Shown: in pieces, positions 35,801-61,596 of the stretch
How the letters are laid out: each line of letters begins with the position of its first letter
Numbering within the stretch: position 1 is the first letter of the stretch
Assembly (NCBI RefSeq): GCF_963678975.1
Contig: NC_089275.1
Span: forward strand, 14,353,682-14,417,681
Length of the DNA stretch: 64,000 nucleotides
Direction: 5' to 3'
Source of the DNA: Dysidea avara
Taxonomy: Eukaryota; Porifera; Demospongiae; Dictyoceratida; Dysideidae
Notes under the pieces: model-generated
Told to the model about the DNA's origin: nothing
Seen by the model: the letters and a program-made list of their open reading frames with translations, nothing else
Database searches by the model: none
Translations under genes and position numbers: made by a program

Positions 35801-38800
35801 GTAAGGATTTTTATGTAGTTTATCAGCTATAAATGTGTAGCTGGTGAGCTATTGTCAGTTGGTTGTGACTCTTTTTTTTGGTCTCACCTTACCAAACCAG
35901 AGATAAGTCTGGGTCAGCCCAGCCTCCCCTCATATCAACTACTTCCTCGGCCCCTGCTTAATACAGTGAGTTTTGTAAACATTTGTTCATATGATAGTGA
36001 GCTATAGTGCAAAGTGTATTTAGTTTAATGTGTAATTCGTATTCACTTCATATTTAAATCATATTCATATCATGTGTATCATACATGGGCCACACTAGTA
36101 AATATAAGGTACATATATATGTGCCATGGGATTGTAGATGAAGTAAATGTGTTACTAAATGTGCTGCACAAAACCACTAGCATACATATGTTGCAAATAT
36201 CACATGTGATCTTCAAATCATATTTGGGTTGTCTCACATGATGCACATATAGTATAGACAAATTCATAATTTTTTCCAGTGTTCCCTAGGGAGAGTGTTT
36301 TCAGGACAATTCCATTTAGCACCATCCATGTGGTATCAAGTGATTTGCCTTTACTCGTATAGAGATTGTCACAGATGTGGGGGTGAATAAAGTTAATGGT
36401 GGTCATGCGCAGTAAAGCCAAACAGCTAGCGATTAATTACTCATATCTCATGTCATGCAACTAAACACAATGGCTAATTGATACATGCAGCAATAGCTAT
36501 GGCCAGATATCTAGCATTTAATTCAATTGCTCATATCACATGTCATGCAAGTAAACAATGGCTAACACGCAGCAATACAATTCAATATTTCACAAAGTGC
36601 ACTTTTAAAAATAAACCACTGTCCCATGTTGACATAATTTATATACAATACTTTTCTTCTTAATGTTGTATCTGCAATCATCTGCTTCAGGGAATATCAA
36701 TCCTCAGTGCTTCCAGGGAGGGAGGGCATGCCCTCAGACTCCCCTAGAATGAGTGTGCTTTGTGCTTCACACACTATCCACCTTTGTGATAGAAATACTC
36801 GTAGTGACCTGATCACAAATATAAGCCAGCTAGGTAGGGGGCCCACTTTTACTTTTGGCCCCCTGATTTCTTTGAGCAGCATTGCAAATCCTCTACATGT
36901 CATCCAGCTGTCCAGCACTTGACAGCCAGTTCTGGGGGTGGCATTTTATCTAGCCTGGGAGAAAATCCTCCACTCTGGGTCACATACCTGGATTTAAGAG
37001 TAACAATATGAAGTTATATACAAAGTTATACTAGTACCACCAATATGAAGTTTGCACAAGCAATATATATGTTGTGTATGCATATACAGTTTACTGTATG
37101 TATATTGTGCTCATGTACAATGTGTGTGTGCGTGTGCGCGTGTGCATGTGTAAAGGTGCAAAAAAGTACATGTGCACATGCGTACCTGTTTGATCTTCCT
37201 TTACAAAAAACTGCAGTCCGTTTACCAACAACCTATGCTGCAAGTGGTAAACCACTAGTACTCCATGCCTTCCTCCAATAAAACCAATATCTCATTTTCA
37301 CTATGTAGACCTGCCAAGAAAACAACACCTTCAAACTGAAGAGAAGAGATCTTGGTAACAAGTTCGGCATGCACTATTGCATATTTACCATGCACAGACA
37401 GTCAAAAATGAGAGGTTCTACAACATCTCATTGCACATAAATGTACCTGGAAAACCAGGACTGACACCTTCATATCAGGGTAGTGTCATAATCTAGACAC
37501 TGGTGGTTAGTACCATTACTGGTACTGTAAAATAAAGCGATCTGGCCATGTGAAACTATTCGGACACCAAACATCTTACATACAGTAACACAAGCCTGAC
37601 TCTAAAATAGGCCTGCGCCTATTATGCCGGCATAATCTTGAGAATAATAGGTCACCAATTTCGTGAGAATAATTCCGGAATTATAGGATAGCTCCAGGCA
37701 TAATTTTAGAATAATCGGACGACCACGGGAATAATTGGTGGAATTAGGGGGCGTGCCTCTTCTTGATTACCTAGAAGAAAGAGTTAAGCTACTACAAATG
37801 ATATAAAGCTGACAGGAGTGCTGGCTGAAAGGAGCTGAAAAGCCTCTAAAAGATCGATATACTCTAATAGAACGCTCAAATACTCTAATAGAGCAGTCAG
37901 ATCGTTTCATGCTAACAACCTGCAGCCAGCATCAGGGATTTAACTGCATGGTGGTTATCTGCAATATTATTCTGAAACTTGTACATCTTATACCAGTGTA
38001 TCTTCTTCAAGTCTTTGAGCATTATTATCTACCTAACTTAGTAGTTACAGCATATTATTGTAATACACTAATAATTAAATACACTTGAATTATTACTGTA
38101 AATAGCTATTCTAAGCCTGCTGTAACTATTAATAAAGTCTATTATGGATAGAAAAATGATGTGTAAAGTGGAGTACTTCATATATGGCTATTAATAATTA
38201 GGACAAAACTACTTATAGTAGCATCTTGAAAACTAAGCGACTAGCCACAGATATATACTGAATGAAAATAATTATGGAATAATATGCTGGATACAAGAAT
38301 AACAAAAAGAATAACAGGAGAATTTTTTGGGAAATTCTGGAAAGAATAATAGGTAAAATTTTGAGCATATTAGGCTCAGGCCTACTCTAAAACACAAATC
38401 CAGTCATTTAGACCATTGCCGGTCAGCACGCAGCAAATATTCACTTGTGTTTATCTTCTACCTGTAGTTGAAGTTCCTGGGACTTCCAATGACACAGCTA
38501 TCCAACTCCACACTAGTTGTCCTATATAAATTCAGTCATTTAGAACAATACCAGTCAGTATGCAGGCAGTCAAAACTCACGACTATAGCAACATAATGCA
38601 GACTTCCGTGATATGGTTCCATCAGCAGCAGCAGTCATAGACCACAATGAGACCTTGAATAAATAACAAATGACCTCGTGCAGTGAAGACCTCATAGTAT
38701 AAACAACAAACTGGCACTAAAAATATGTAATACAATTTCTTACAGTTACACCAGGCAAGGCAAATTTTAACACCTGGCAAAACTTGGCCATGATCTTAGG

Positions 38801-40101
38801 AAACTTACTTCAGTTCTTCGACCTTTTTCAATAGTCAGCATAGAGAAAAAAGGTGACCAAAATATCAGTCAAATAGAGTTACAAAGAATTAATTTAGGAT
38901 GTAGAAAGGGAGAATGTATAGGACACAAATGAATGGTTAAGATTCAATGTTACAAATCCATTAATAATAATGTAATTAGTTGTAGCAATCAACATAAATT
39001 TTATTCTTGGCCGCTTCAGGTATCAGCTGTTTTGGTTGCCAGTTAGTTTATTTACCTGTTCTACAGCCAAGGTGTTCTTGCATGGATTTGGTAAAACTTT
39101 GATAATCATAGTTAGTTGTAGTAAGCTTGATTCTTGGCCGTTCCAGATATCAGCTCTTTCAGTTACCAGTTGATTTCATGGAGTCTTTTTCTACAGCTGA
39201 GTTGTTATTTATGTGGGGTTACAGTTACTTGTAGTTTCTTGGATGCACCTTTCTTTTACAGTAAAGGTGTTTTGGGGGATACTAGTTACTTCAACTGACT
39301 TGATTTGAAAAGTAATATATATATATATAAACTGCTAGCTAAAAGTGTTGGTGTTATAGTGTGATGGATGTACAAACGTTACTATACTGTGTGATAATTT
39401 TTCTCATTTTGGAATTTATATTCACCTATTTGAGAGGTAGTCTTTTATACAGGTGATCACTAGGATGCATTCCACTGTAGTTTCTTTTTTATGGTATGCA
39501 TTGATGGATCGTAGTGTAGTTTTCTACAAATATGGCACTATTATAAGCTTAAGTGTTTATACATACTGCTACAATAGGCTGCTGTATACAAAGATGTGAT
39601 GAAACTCTGGATACAATTTCAAGAATTTTGTTCTGGCTACAATGAAAATATATTGCCATTTGATAAATTACGAAAGCATTGTGACAGGCGTAGAGATAAT
39701 GTTTTAAGTGAGCAGCAGTGTCTTACAGTCAATCGAAAACCTATTTCAAGGTGAGCAGATTTTGCTGTACCTATATGCTATTTTAAAAATGTGACCCAGT
39801 CTGACAAAACCAGCTTTGCCATAACCTAACTTGTTGATGATAAAAATATGAAACTTGCACTGCTGCAAGTGTGGTCCAGTTGTAAGTTAATTGAATGAAG
39901 TTACATACTATGAATAATGTTTATGGATTTGGCAAGGGTAAGACTGGTTTTGTCAGACTAGGTCACAAATTAAGCAGTTTTTCATGCAGATTGCAACATT
40001 CTAAGCACAAATTATTTTACAAGAACAAAATCACAAGAGAGAATAAGAAAACAACTCTTCAGTTTAGACTTTCTCAACCATACAGTGTACATGTTGAATG
40101 A
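17842..40101 (+). CDS. RGS-domain protein, RGS22-like, copy B (transposon-expanded paralogue)
   Basis: Exons 18010-18174, 20906-21088, 21268-21465, 21693-21863, 31763-31939, 39578-39750 and 39990-40101 join in frame to 392 residues ending at TGA. A possible extra 45-nt exon (17842-17886, MDTFFSVRERSSVSK) adds 15. Each exon pairs with one of copy A, with the same phases and near-equal lengths, and the product has the same two RGS bundles (AIQDLRCWEEIEKF; NNVLFWIEVQRCK). Expected role: G-alpha binding in signalling, by family only. All frames are open and every splice site is GT-AG, so the gene looks intact. It differs in size, since introns of 9.9 and 7.6 kb are filled with hAT, pogo-like and palindromic elements. 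The true start is uncertain, and longer 5' parts may be missing or lost after the duplication. Confidence 0.83.
18010..18174 (+). CDS. RGS copy B, exon a
   Basis: Exon of 165 nt, acceptor ccaataccag, donor gtaaat. It ends RWTLPDVLADSTELQYFK, matching the end of exon a in copy A. The N-terminal half is diverged and Cys-rich (CPTLDC). Confidence 0.82.
18175..20290. other. Intron of RGS copy B, first part
   Basis: A 2.7-kb intron runs to 20905. It holds solitary copies of the TCTAATAGAG-type motif near 18520 and 18866, and a CTTTATTAAGAG variant near 19545. A short open frame at 18663-18881 has no recognised domain. Confidence 0.45.
20291..20591. mobile_element. CAGGGGCGGATC-family element, 301 bp, copy 2
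   Basis: The ends TAGAGGCAGATCCAGAG and CTCTGGATCTGCCCCTG are inverted repeats, flanked by TCTTC and CCTTC (4 of 5 match). It carries the pair ACTCTAATAGAGCAGTC and ACTCTAATAAAGCTGTC at 20391-20431. Closest in structure to 60904-61224. Confidence 0.8.
20906..21088 (+). CDS. RGS copy B, exon b
   Basis: Exon of 183 nt, acceptor tatgttttag, donor gtattg. It encodes AIQDLRCWEEIEKFHSS and the IEKRFLHKNY region, paired with copy A 1796-1987. It opens with ATG, but exon a joins it in frame, so I treat that Met as internal. Confidence 0.87.
21268..21465 (+). CDS. RGS copy B, exon c
   Basis: Exon of 198 nt, acceptor tttttaaag, donor gtaaga. It begins VISVGGGMYGEK and carries YARDRLEKKWLPEFLET, the closing helix of the first RGS bundle. 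Confidence 0.87.
21693..21863 (+). CDS. RGS copy B, exon d
   Basis: Exon of 171 nt, acceptor cattttgtag, donor gtaaac. It encodes FMEYLTITQEPGQYDVNNV and LFWIEVQRCK, the start of the second RGS bundle. Confidence 0.87.
21887..22370. repeat. Dispersed repeat with AAGACTCACGGTAGTG end, copy 1
   Basis: It starts AAGACTCACGGTAGTGAGG, then GCGGCCAAGAAACTA. A diverged copy at 32471-32950 matches along about 480 bp. The same terminal motif, inverted, ends the element at 50960-51785. I infer an old DNA transposon family with that end. Confidence 0.65.
22553..22850. repeat. Dispersed repeat, copy 2 (CCTTCGGGCATATAT)
   Basis: Second copy of the block at 15395-15680. It includes a G-run at about 22796-22810 followed by TGGG repeats, absent from copy 1, which suggests slippage at that site. 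Confidence 0.65.
22851..24578. other. Intron of RGS copy B, no feature recognised
   Basis: About 1.7 kb of AT-rich sequence. No exon, terminal repeat or tandem repeat that I can support. Confidence 0.4.
24587..24924. mobile_element. Non-autonomous hAT element, 338 bp
   Basis: The ends TAGTGCTGAAACGAGTA and TAATCGTTTCAGCACTA are inverted repeats. The flanks ATAATAAC and ATGATAAC agree at 7 of 8 positions, as expected for an older hAT insertion. Inside, TATTCGAATAG-type repeats are frequent. No transposase. Confidence 0.82.
24933..26944. other. Intron of RGS copy B, no feature recognised
   Basis: About 2 kb with no supported gene or repeat. A minus-strand frame at 26685-26882 has no domain. 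Confidence 0.4.
26945..27225. repeat. Tandem duplication, period about 147 bp, each unit with the motif
   Basis: GCTGTGTAGTAAT...TTACCACAGATAT recurs about 147 bp apart (near 26946 and 27093). Each unit ends with ATACTCTAATAGAACAGTC (27060 and 27207). The motif was duplicated together with its flanks here. Confidence 0.65.
27418..28351. mobile_element. Giant palindromic MITE, arms of about 450 bp
   Basis: The left arm (27436-27880) and the right arm (27905-28351) are inverted copies separated by about 25 bp, so intron RNA would fold into a very long hairpin. The left end ACAAAAATGAGTGATATCC matches the family end seen at 14085 and 46535. Arms contain two direct sub-blocks, each with CTGTAAAAAAA and GCGGCCAAGAAT. 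A single arm of a relative survives at 38850-39285. Non-coding. Confidence 0.85.
28352..29124. other. Intron of RGS copy B with one solitary motif copy
   Basis: TTCTAATAGAACAGTCATT lies near 28859. A degraded GGGGCC-rich transposon fragment lies at about 29000-29120. No exon. Confidence 0.4.
29125..29758. mobile_element. hAT-like element CAGTGTTGGGC...GCCCAACACTG, split by a nested MITE
   Basis: The ends CAGTGTTGGGC and GCCCAACACTG bound a segment rich in GTTACT / AGTAAT and TAATATTA strings. The flanks TCTAAGGG and TCTGGGGG match at 6 of 8. A second member with a perfect 8-bp TSD is at 61761-62279. A foreign element sits inside at 29240-29493. Confidence 0.78.
29240..29493. mobile_element. 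Nested MITE, TATGTGACCGGATTTGCG family, 5-bp TSD
   Basis: Perfect ends TATGTGACCGGATTTGCG and CGCAAATCCGGTCACATA extend through AAAAGGTACC. The flanks are TTACA at 29235-29239 and 29494-29498. This is the cleanest member of the family also seen at 2001, 41487 and 55678, and its nested position shows it moved after the host hAT. Confidence 0.85.
29840..30000. mobile_element. Fragment of a CAGGGG-type element
   Basis: It begins CAGGGGAAGATCTAGGATATC and includes GGGGGCATGCCCTC followed by AAAATTTTGC, as in the element at 10564-11401. No right end was found, so it is truncated. Confidence 0.5.
30200..30670. repeat. Cluster of inverted copies of the dispersed motif
   Basis: The reverse form (GACTGYTSTATTAGGGT or TGTTCTATTAGAGTA) occurs near 30218, 30484, 30634 and 30650. 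The last two are adjacent. No transposon ends surround this cluster, so the motif can stand outside the known families. Confidence 0.55.
30920..31294. mobile_element. Inverted-repeat MITE with CTATAGTATGTTCACGTTGA ends
   Basis: The left end CTATAGTATGTTCACGTTGA and the right end GTGAACATACTATAG pair, and AGCTGAATCCTCA / CAGGATCCAGCT extend the arms. About 375 bp, non-coding. The ends recall those of 4905-5227 and 43480-43816. Confidence 0.75.
31515..31560 (-). mobile_element. SINE-like 3' end fragment
   Basis: The reverse complement of the 3' end of the 260-bp repeat at 7884-8640 (TGCTTTACAGTGACCAGCAC) is preceded by an AT-rich tail. A similar fragment is at about 58527-58550. This supports dispersal by retroposition. 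Confidence 0.5.
31763..31939 (+). CDS. RGS copy B, exon e
   Basis: Exon of 177 nt, acceptor gaccacag, donor gtttgt, the same length as copy A 3033-3209. The central 31 residues around NCYFLSPVLPQ are identical between copies, while the flanking residues differ. It lies isolated between introns of 9.9 and 7.6 kb. Confidence 0.87.
31996..32217. mobile_element. Pogo/Tigger-like MITE, 222 bp
   Basis: The ends CAGTAGAACCTCAATTATCC and GAGGTACCACTG are inverted and flanked by TA on both sides, the typical target and end type of pogo/Tigger elements. It sits just after an exon donor. It carries the pair CTTTATTAAGAG and GACTGTTCTATTAGAG near 32060-32095. The sister copy is at 62745-62964. Confidence 0.85.
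32471..32950. repeat. Dispersed repeat with AAGACTCACGGTAGTG end, copy 2
   Basis: Diverged copy of 21887-22370, starting AAGACTCACGGTAGTGAAG and GCGGCCAAGAAACTA. Both lie in introns of RGS copy B. Confidence 0.65.
32951..33536. other. Intron of RGS copy B, no feature recognised
   Basis: AT-rich sequence without a supported exon or repeat. Confidence 0.4.
33537..33863. repeat. Tandem duplication, period 170 bp
   Basis: The block starting GCCAATAGTTGAAGAATTC at 33551 recurs at 33721 and is almost identical through AATTCTTACAATGTG. The high identity suggests a recent duplication. Flanking frames do not keep a shared long ORF. Confidence 0.75.
34456..34755. other. CG-richer segment with 33-bp duplication and open frames
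   Basis: GACAGTTTTTCTCAGCGGAG occurs twice, 33 bp apart, near 34530-34590. Both strands have open frames here, a plus-strand one that is Ser-rich and a minus-strand one of 99 codons, but no domain is recognised. It may be a fragment of a captured or decayed coding sequence. Confidence 0.25.
34756..35607. other. Intron of RGS copy B, no feature recognised
   Basis: AT-rich sequence with no supported exon, tandem repeat or transposon end. Confidence 0.4.
35616..35956. mobile_element. hAT-like MITE CATAGGCGGTGG...CGGCCCCTG, 8-bp TSD
   Basis: A 341-bp element is flanked by perfect CTTAATAC copies (35608-35615 and 35957-35964). The ends resemble CAKRGGCGGTGG. Inside is the motif pair ACTCTAATAGAGCAGTC / CTCTAATAAAGC at 35750-35780. 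A G-run follows the left end. A relative with an 8-bp TSD lies at 57582-57853. Confidence 0.82.
35965..37607. other. Intron of RGS copy B with fragments only
   Basis: Around 36716-36780 lies a GGGCATGCCCTCAGACTCC fragment typical of the CAGGGG elements. A (TG)n/(CG)n tract lies at about 37119-37150. No exon was found. Confidence 0.45.
37608..38384. mobile_element. hAT element TAGGCCTG...CAGGCCTA with perfect 8-bp TSD
   Basis: The ends TAGGCCTGCGCCTATTATGC and GCATATTAGGCTCAGGCCTA bound 777 bp, with CTCTAAAA at 37600-37607 and 38385-38392. The inside is rich in GAATAAT strings and holds two copies of the ATACTCTAATAGARC motif (37859, 37882), though its ends are unrelated to the CAGGGG families. 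No transposase. Confidence 0.88.
38850..39285. mobile_element. Degraded relative of the giant palindromic MITE
   Basis: From about 39000 the sequence follows the right arm of 27418-28351 (CTTGGCCGCTTCAGG, CTACAGCCAAGGTGTTC, then CTTTTACAGTAAAGGTG). The opposite arm is barely recognisable, so this copy has lost its palindrome. Confidence 0.65.
39578..39750 (+). CDS. RGS copy B, exon f
   Basis: Exon of 173 nt, acceptor ctacaatag, donor gtgagc, ending in phase 2 as in copy A. It encodes AVYKDVMKLWIQFQEF and ILPFDKLRKH, matching ILPFEKLQTE of copy A. Confidence 0.86.
39990..40101 (+). CDS. RGS copy B, terminal exon g
   Basis: Terminal exon of 112 nt after acceptor ttcatgcag. It completes the split Arg codon and ends in FRLSQPYSVHVE and TGA at 40099-40101. 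It is shorter than copy A's last exon. Confidence 0.83.
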
Positions 40102-41486
40102 AACATTTAACAGTCAGTGTTAAAGATAAAACGATGACAAGTTATACAAACATATTATGTATATTCATGCTAACCCAGTCATGTATTTATTTATTTCATT
40201 AATTAATTAAAATATATAACTACACCATAGGCTTTTCAGAGTATCTCCCCATCCTGTACTTGCCAAGTCTAAATTTTGAAAAGTTGTTTGTATAGGAACT
40301 GAGACTAGGTAATCAATTTTCTACCAGTCTATACCTACGTCCCTTAATTGTGATTGAGAGTTCTTGTCTTAGTTGAACAGTTATATATCTATTAAAATTG
40401 ACAAGGTAGTAATACAGGGGTGGATCCAGGAGGGTTTCTCAGGTTTCTGGAAACCGGTAAATGGATTTGCAATGTTAGATTGAGGTACTCTAATAGGGTA
40501 GTCAATCACTCTAATAAAGAACTCACAGTATTCAGAGAAGCAGTGTAGTGAGCTATGTAGCTATAAATAAGGATTTTCATGTACTTTATCAGTGATAATA
40601 ATAATTATATAGTTAGCTGAGGGCAGTTGTTCTCAGCAGGTAGTTACTTTTACTGATCTTCAACTGAAGTCTATAGCTAGCAATGCTCCTGATTAGAAAC
40701 CAGTCATGTAAAATCCTTGAGCCACTTATGTAATGATCAATATCATATGCTTCTATCGAGGAGATCTTCACCTGAAGTGCAAATGTAATCCCAGTCTTAG
40801 CCACAGTACAAATGTAGTTTATTGCTACAGAAAATTATTGGCTGGAGTGGGGATTAAACTTGCATGTCATGATGTATATAATTATGTTGCCAGTTTTTAA
40901 ATGATGAGAATGCTTTAAGGAGGAGTCATGTAATGTAGTATTTGTATTATTGCCTTGGGTAAATTACTGCTGTTGGACGCAACGTGTGAGTACAGTACCA
41001 TAAGCTCATGTAATTTAGTACACTGTGTCATAAACAGTACATTTCCTGAAGTTATGAATCGTAAAAGTTGGTATATTGGATTTGTGTGGAAGACCCCTTT
41101 TTGCAAATCTGGTAACATTCATTAATGTGGCTATATCATTAGAGTAGTTGGCCACTCCATTAAAGCACATCACTCTTTTGTTAACAAACAAACATGGACC
41201 GGTGAAAAGTAGTAAACCATGATCCCTTCATTTCTGCCACCAATATTTGCAGCTTCTTCAAAACTGGATCGGAATGGTGGGTGCTCAGCAGCATCATATA
41301 TAATTGTCATAAATGCAGTCAATATGCTACCATCAGAAATGTTGATGCACAATTGGATATTGTTTGTATACTAAGAATAAAAACAAACTATACATATATA
41401 GATGAAATCAATGTACTGTAATACGTATAATATCTGACGCATTATACGTAATTACTAATTCAGTGCCCACCACTAACAGTAGTCAA
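40102..41486. other. Spacer after RGS copy B with transposon fragments
   Basis: A CAGGGGTGGATCCAGG end starts at 40417 and carries ACTCTAATAGGGTAGTC and ACTCTAATAAAG at about 40486-40520, but no right end was found. A degraded piece of the TATGTGACC MITE family lies at about 41040-41118. No gene. Confidence 0.5.
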
Positions 41487-41712
41487 TATGTAACTGGATT
41501 TGTGAAAAGGAGTCTTCCACACACACCCAATTCTATGAACTCGGATGACCATAACTTAGTGTTCAAGAAAATTTCTCCATCCACTAAGCTATGTTGGTGC
41601 TCACAATTGACCAAATTTCAGGTCAATAGCTTTTCCAATTTGAAGCTACGAGTCATCAACTTTGGTAAATTGGATGAGTGTGGAAGACCCTTTTCACAAA
41701 TCCGGTCACATA
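41487..41712. mobile_element. MITE, TATGTGACCGGATTTG family, 226 bp
   Basis: The left end TATGTAACTGGATTTGTG and the right end CACAAATCCGGTCACATA pair, with arms continuing through AAAAGG and CTTCCACAC. It matches 2001-2239 along its length. Confidence 0.78.
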
Positions 41713-42184
41713 ATTATGTCAATAGGTTAGCCACTGGTATTAGCAGTGGCTAATACCAAATACTACTGGTATTATACCACTACTTGAATACCACTGGTAT
41801 TATCATTGTAGTAATTAGTCAGTCACCTTATGCTACTGACTACTGTACTACAATCACTACTTTTGGTGTAATTGTGTTTATAGACAGTAAAAGCCATAAC
41901 ACTGTAGGGCACTTTGTTCAATATCTGAAGCACATCTAAGCTTATGTACGTAGTCAAGTATGAACATGTTGTTTAGAATTAATTTTGTTATAATAATAAT
42001 GATGTTATGCATATCAGGAGCGTAGCTACAGTGTCGGCAAATGAGGTAGTTGCTTCACCAAATATTGGTGATTGAATTGAGAAACATTCGACCATTTTAG
42101 ATACATTGAAAGTTTGCATTAACAAAATTTATATCAATTTGTATGCTAATTAGTTCTGCATACTGTATAAAATATTAAAGAGTT

Positions 42185-42330
42185 CATCCGGAGGCAGCTC
42201 AAGGGAGTTTCTGAGGTTTCCATAAACTGGTCAAGCAAGATCGAGATACTTTTAATAGAGCAGTCATCCTAAAAGAGCACTCATTATAATATAACAGTCA
42301 AGCTGTGATGCCATGGTTTTATCTTGACTT
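42185..42330. mobile_element. Degraded CAGGGG-type element fragment
   Basis: It contains AGATCGAGATACTTTTAATAG and AGCAGTC, followed by a second diverged unit, in the same order as in intact family members. Ends are not clear. Confidence 0.4.
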
Positions 42331-42401
42331 TTAGCTGCATAAATAGCTACTACAAATGCTGTACTCCCAAATGCCAGCCTACATGCTAATTAAAACCCAT
42401 G

Positions 42402-42950
42402 TGTGACCAGATTTAGCAAAATGAACCATATGGGCACAAAAGCCAAAAGTGAGATAACACCAGCATGAAGTTGCTGCACTATCAGGCTAACAATTTCCAT
42501 ATCAAACTCACCTTCAACTTGTCGGGTCTGCTTTTAGTGGACTGTTCTCTGGCGACCTGTATAACCACCCCAGACGTCTATACAGGTTTGTGAACAACTA
42601 TTTCCTGCCTCTGACAGACTGTTTTGTGGTCTGGTGCCTTCAGTTAACATTCTCATCCATTTTTTAGTCTATCTCTTGCCTGCCCCACCACCCCCCACCC
42701 CTTTTTGAGGACGCGTGATACAGCAACACTGGTGAAAAAACCTATCTAAAATGGTGGGAAACTCTACTAGGATTACCTTGGCCACTAGCCACTCTTAAAG
42801 GTTGTGAATTGCTCCAACTTTGCTGAAAAATCCAAATGTGTAGCTGCCAAGGCTGGTGAGTAACAAAGCTTTAAATTATTAAAATACGTTTTTCTCTGAA
42901 TCAACAATGCGCCCATAAAGGTGATTTTCCAAAATCCAGTCACTTATTTG
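42402..42950. mobile_element. Possible diverged element with GTGACC...GTCAC ends
   Basis: The left TGTGACCAGATTTAGCAAAAT and the right TTTTCCAAAATCCAGTCAC are weak inverted repeats like those of the TATGTGACC family, and the inside (ATATGGGCAC / GCGCCCATAAAGG) also pairs. Age makes the call tentative. Confidence 0.4.
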
Positions 42951-43248
42951 AGTGTTGTATAAAGTACACAGCTAGCCGTGCATATCTGAGTGACAGTGTA
43001 TAAGTAAACAAAATTTCTTTAATACAAACAGCAACTTTCCTCTGATTGTTTTCAATAGCTTTAGAAAATGGCATACATAAAACCCTTTGATCTTTGGGAG
43101 GTAATAAGGCCTTTAAAATCATTAAGTCACTAAGAGACCTCTGGAGAGTTTCTCTAATATGGCTTAAGACCTCCTGCATATCCCCAGTTGATGGAGTCAC
43201 CACAATAGCACACCTCACTGATGTGTTGAGTAGCATTGCAGGTCTCAC
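42940..43248 (-). CDS. Uncertain 102-residue reading frame
   Basis: Minus-strand frame of 102 codons with ordinary amino-acid make-up (SDLMILKALLPPKDQRV, then NNQRKVAVCIKEIL). I recognise no domain, and no splice partner was found. It lies between MITEs and could be a decayed exon or chance. Confidence 0.2.
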   Translation of the reverse strand: MRPAMLLNTSVRCAIVVTPSTGDMQEVLSHIRETLQRSLSDLMILKALLPPKDQRVLCMPFSKAIENNQRKVAVCIKEILFTYTLSLRYARLAVYFIQHSNK

Positions 43249-43479
43249 AGATGATCAATGATCTGCTTGGAGGCATTGCAGATCATTGAATGCTCTTTCA
43301 TAAATAACAATGTGGAGAATGATTGTGGATTTACATTTTGTACCAGATATGATGACACGATGATGTTATACTCGACCCACAATCAATTCATCTATCATAC
43401 ACCCAAATCAGTTAGAGACAGATCTTTAATTTGTGGCTTTATGAACTCTCAGCTTTGCTTAAAGTTTTAAACCCTTATA

Positions 43480-43816
43480 GTATAGTCTGTTTGCATTCAC
43501 CTGAGCCCTCATTTCTTGTTAATAATTCTTGTTACAAGGGCCAGCTGTTCAAACATTTAGTAGCACTGTGAAGCCCTTCAAACACCAGAACTGTTTATCA
43601 AAAAGCGCTTTGTTATGGGCAAGAACAAGTGAGTTATGAGGCTTTTACAATATCCCATACATTATTTTAGTACGGACGATTCAGGCGTGCAAACATGTTT
43701 GCAACATGAAAACATGCTTGTTCCAGTACAAAACCATTGGGAGTGAACACATGTTCACCTCTTTGATATACTATATTTGGAGGGGGCTCAGGTGAACGTG
43801 TACTGACTATAGTAAG
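43480..43816. mobile_element. MITE, CTGAGCCCTCATTTCT family, copy 2
   Basis: It is similar to 4905-5227 across the full length. The ends extend outward as GCATTCACCTGAGCCC and GGGCTCAGGTGAACG, with TATAGT strings outside each, so the true terminal repeat is longer than in copy 1. Confidence 0.7.
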
Positions 43817-44448
43817 AGTGGCATAGTACAATAGTTGTGCATTTTTTGATACAATTATGAAACTTTCCATAAAAGTTGTATTCCTTGTGACATACTCTTT
43901 TGATACAATGCCATTGCATATTTGACCTTTGGTGACCTTTACAGCCATTTTTGTATTGAAAATTGTCTTTATCTCCCTGAGGCATCATTTTGCACAGTTT
44001 CATATTTAAATGTGCTGCTAAAACAAACTACTCCGCTTTTATTTGAAAGCCAATAGGTGATTGCATATGATTTATATTAGCCATGAAATTCTATGAATTA
44101 CTTGCCCATTAGTAATTTACACCCCAAGGGCAAAGAATTTTATGACTTATAAAAATGATCATAACTTTGTAGTGGAATGAGATACTAACTTCAAACAAAA
44201 TTCATAGATCAACATCTTTAATTTGATACCATGTTTTAATAGTGTAAAATAATGCCTCAGGGAGATAAAGACAAGAATGATTAATTTTAATGAAAAATGG
44301 TCCCCAAAGATCAAATCCGTGATGGCTCTATATCAAAAAACATAATGTCACAAGGAGCACAATTTGTGTGGAAAGTTTCATAGCATCACAAAGTGCACGA
44401 AATGCTCATTTTTTTGGTGCTATTCCGTTCTACTATAGTAGGTCTCAA
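43803..44448. mobile_element. Inverted-repeat element next to the previous MITE
   Basis: The arm around 43820-44000 and the arm around 44240-44440 are inverted copies (shared ATGCCTCAGGGAGATAAAGA, GTCACAAGGA and GGAAAGTTTCATA). The outer ends hold ACTATAGTA. It overlaps the end of the neighbouring MITE by about a dozen bases. Non-coding. Confidence 0.65.
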
Positions 44449-44923
44449 ACTATATCATAGCAATTCAATATTCAGAGGTTGTCAGCATTTTCAAGAGAAC
44501 TGATTTCTAAGATCCTGTCTATGTATTTATAATTATATAAACAGTACCTGCTAAAAACCTAAACAGAATTTGTACAGTGACAGTCATTACTAACTAATGT
44601 ACTGTAGCACATTTTAAGTGTAGTTAGGAGCTAGTAATTATGTAGTCAAATGGGAATAAAGTGTGTATCAGTGAGAAACAACTTAATTCTACACATGCAC
44701 AAAACTAATTTTAACAGTAAGAGTGAGCCATTTTGCTACAAAAAAAAGCAGAAATAACATGTACAACTAAATGTACTTGTTATATATTAAGCTTGTACTT
44801 TTCTAACACTGCACTATTAACTTTTGTAGACAAACATCTTGAACTCTGTACATGTTGTACTGTATGTAGCTATGTACAAGACAAATTGAGATGAAAATGT
44901 GCATAAAAGGAGAGTATTTCATT
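44449..44923. other. 3' flank of the collagen gene
   Basis: Presumed 3' UTR and downstream sequence of the minus-strand collagen gene. No AATAAA on the minus strand was pinned down close to the stop. Confidence 0.35.
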
Positions 44924-61596
<16,673 letters not shown>

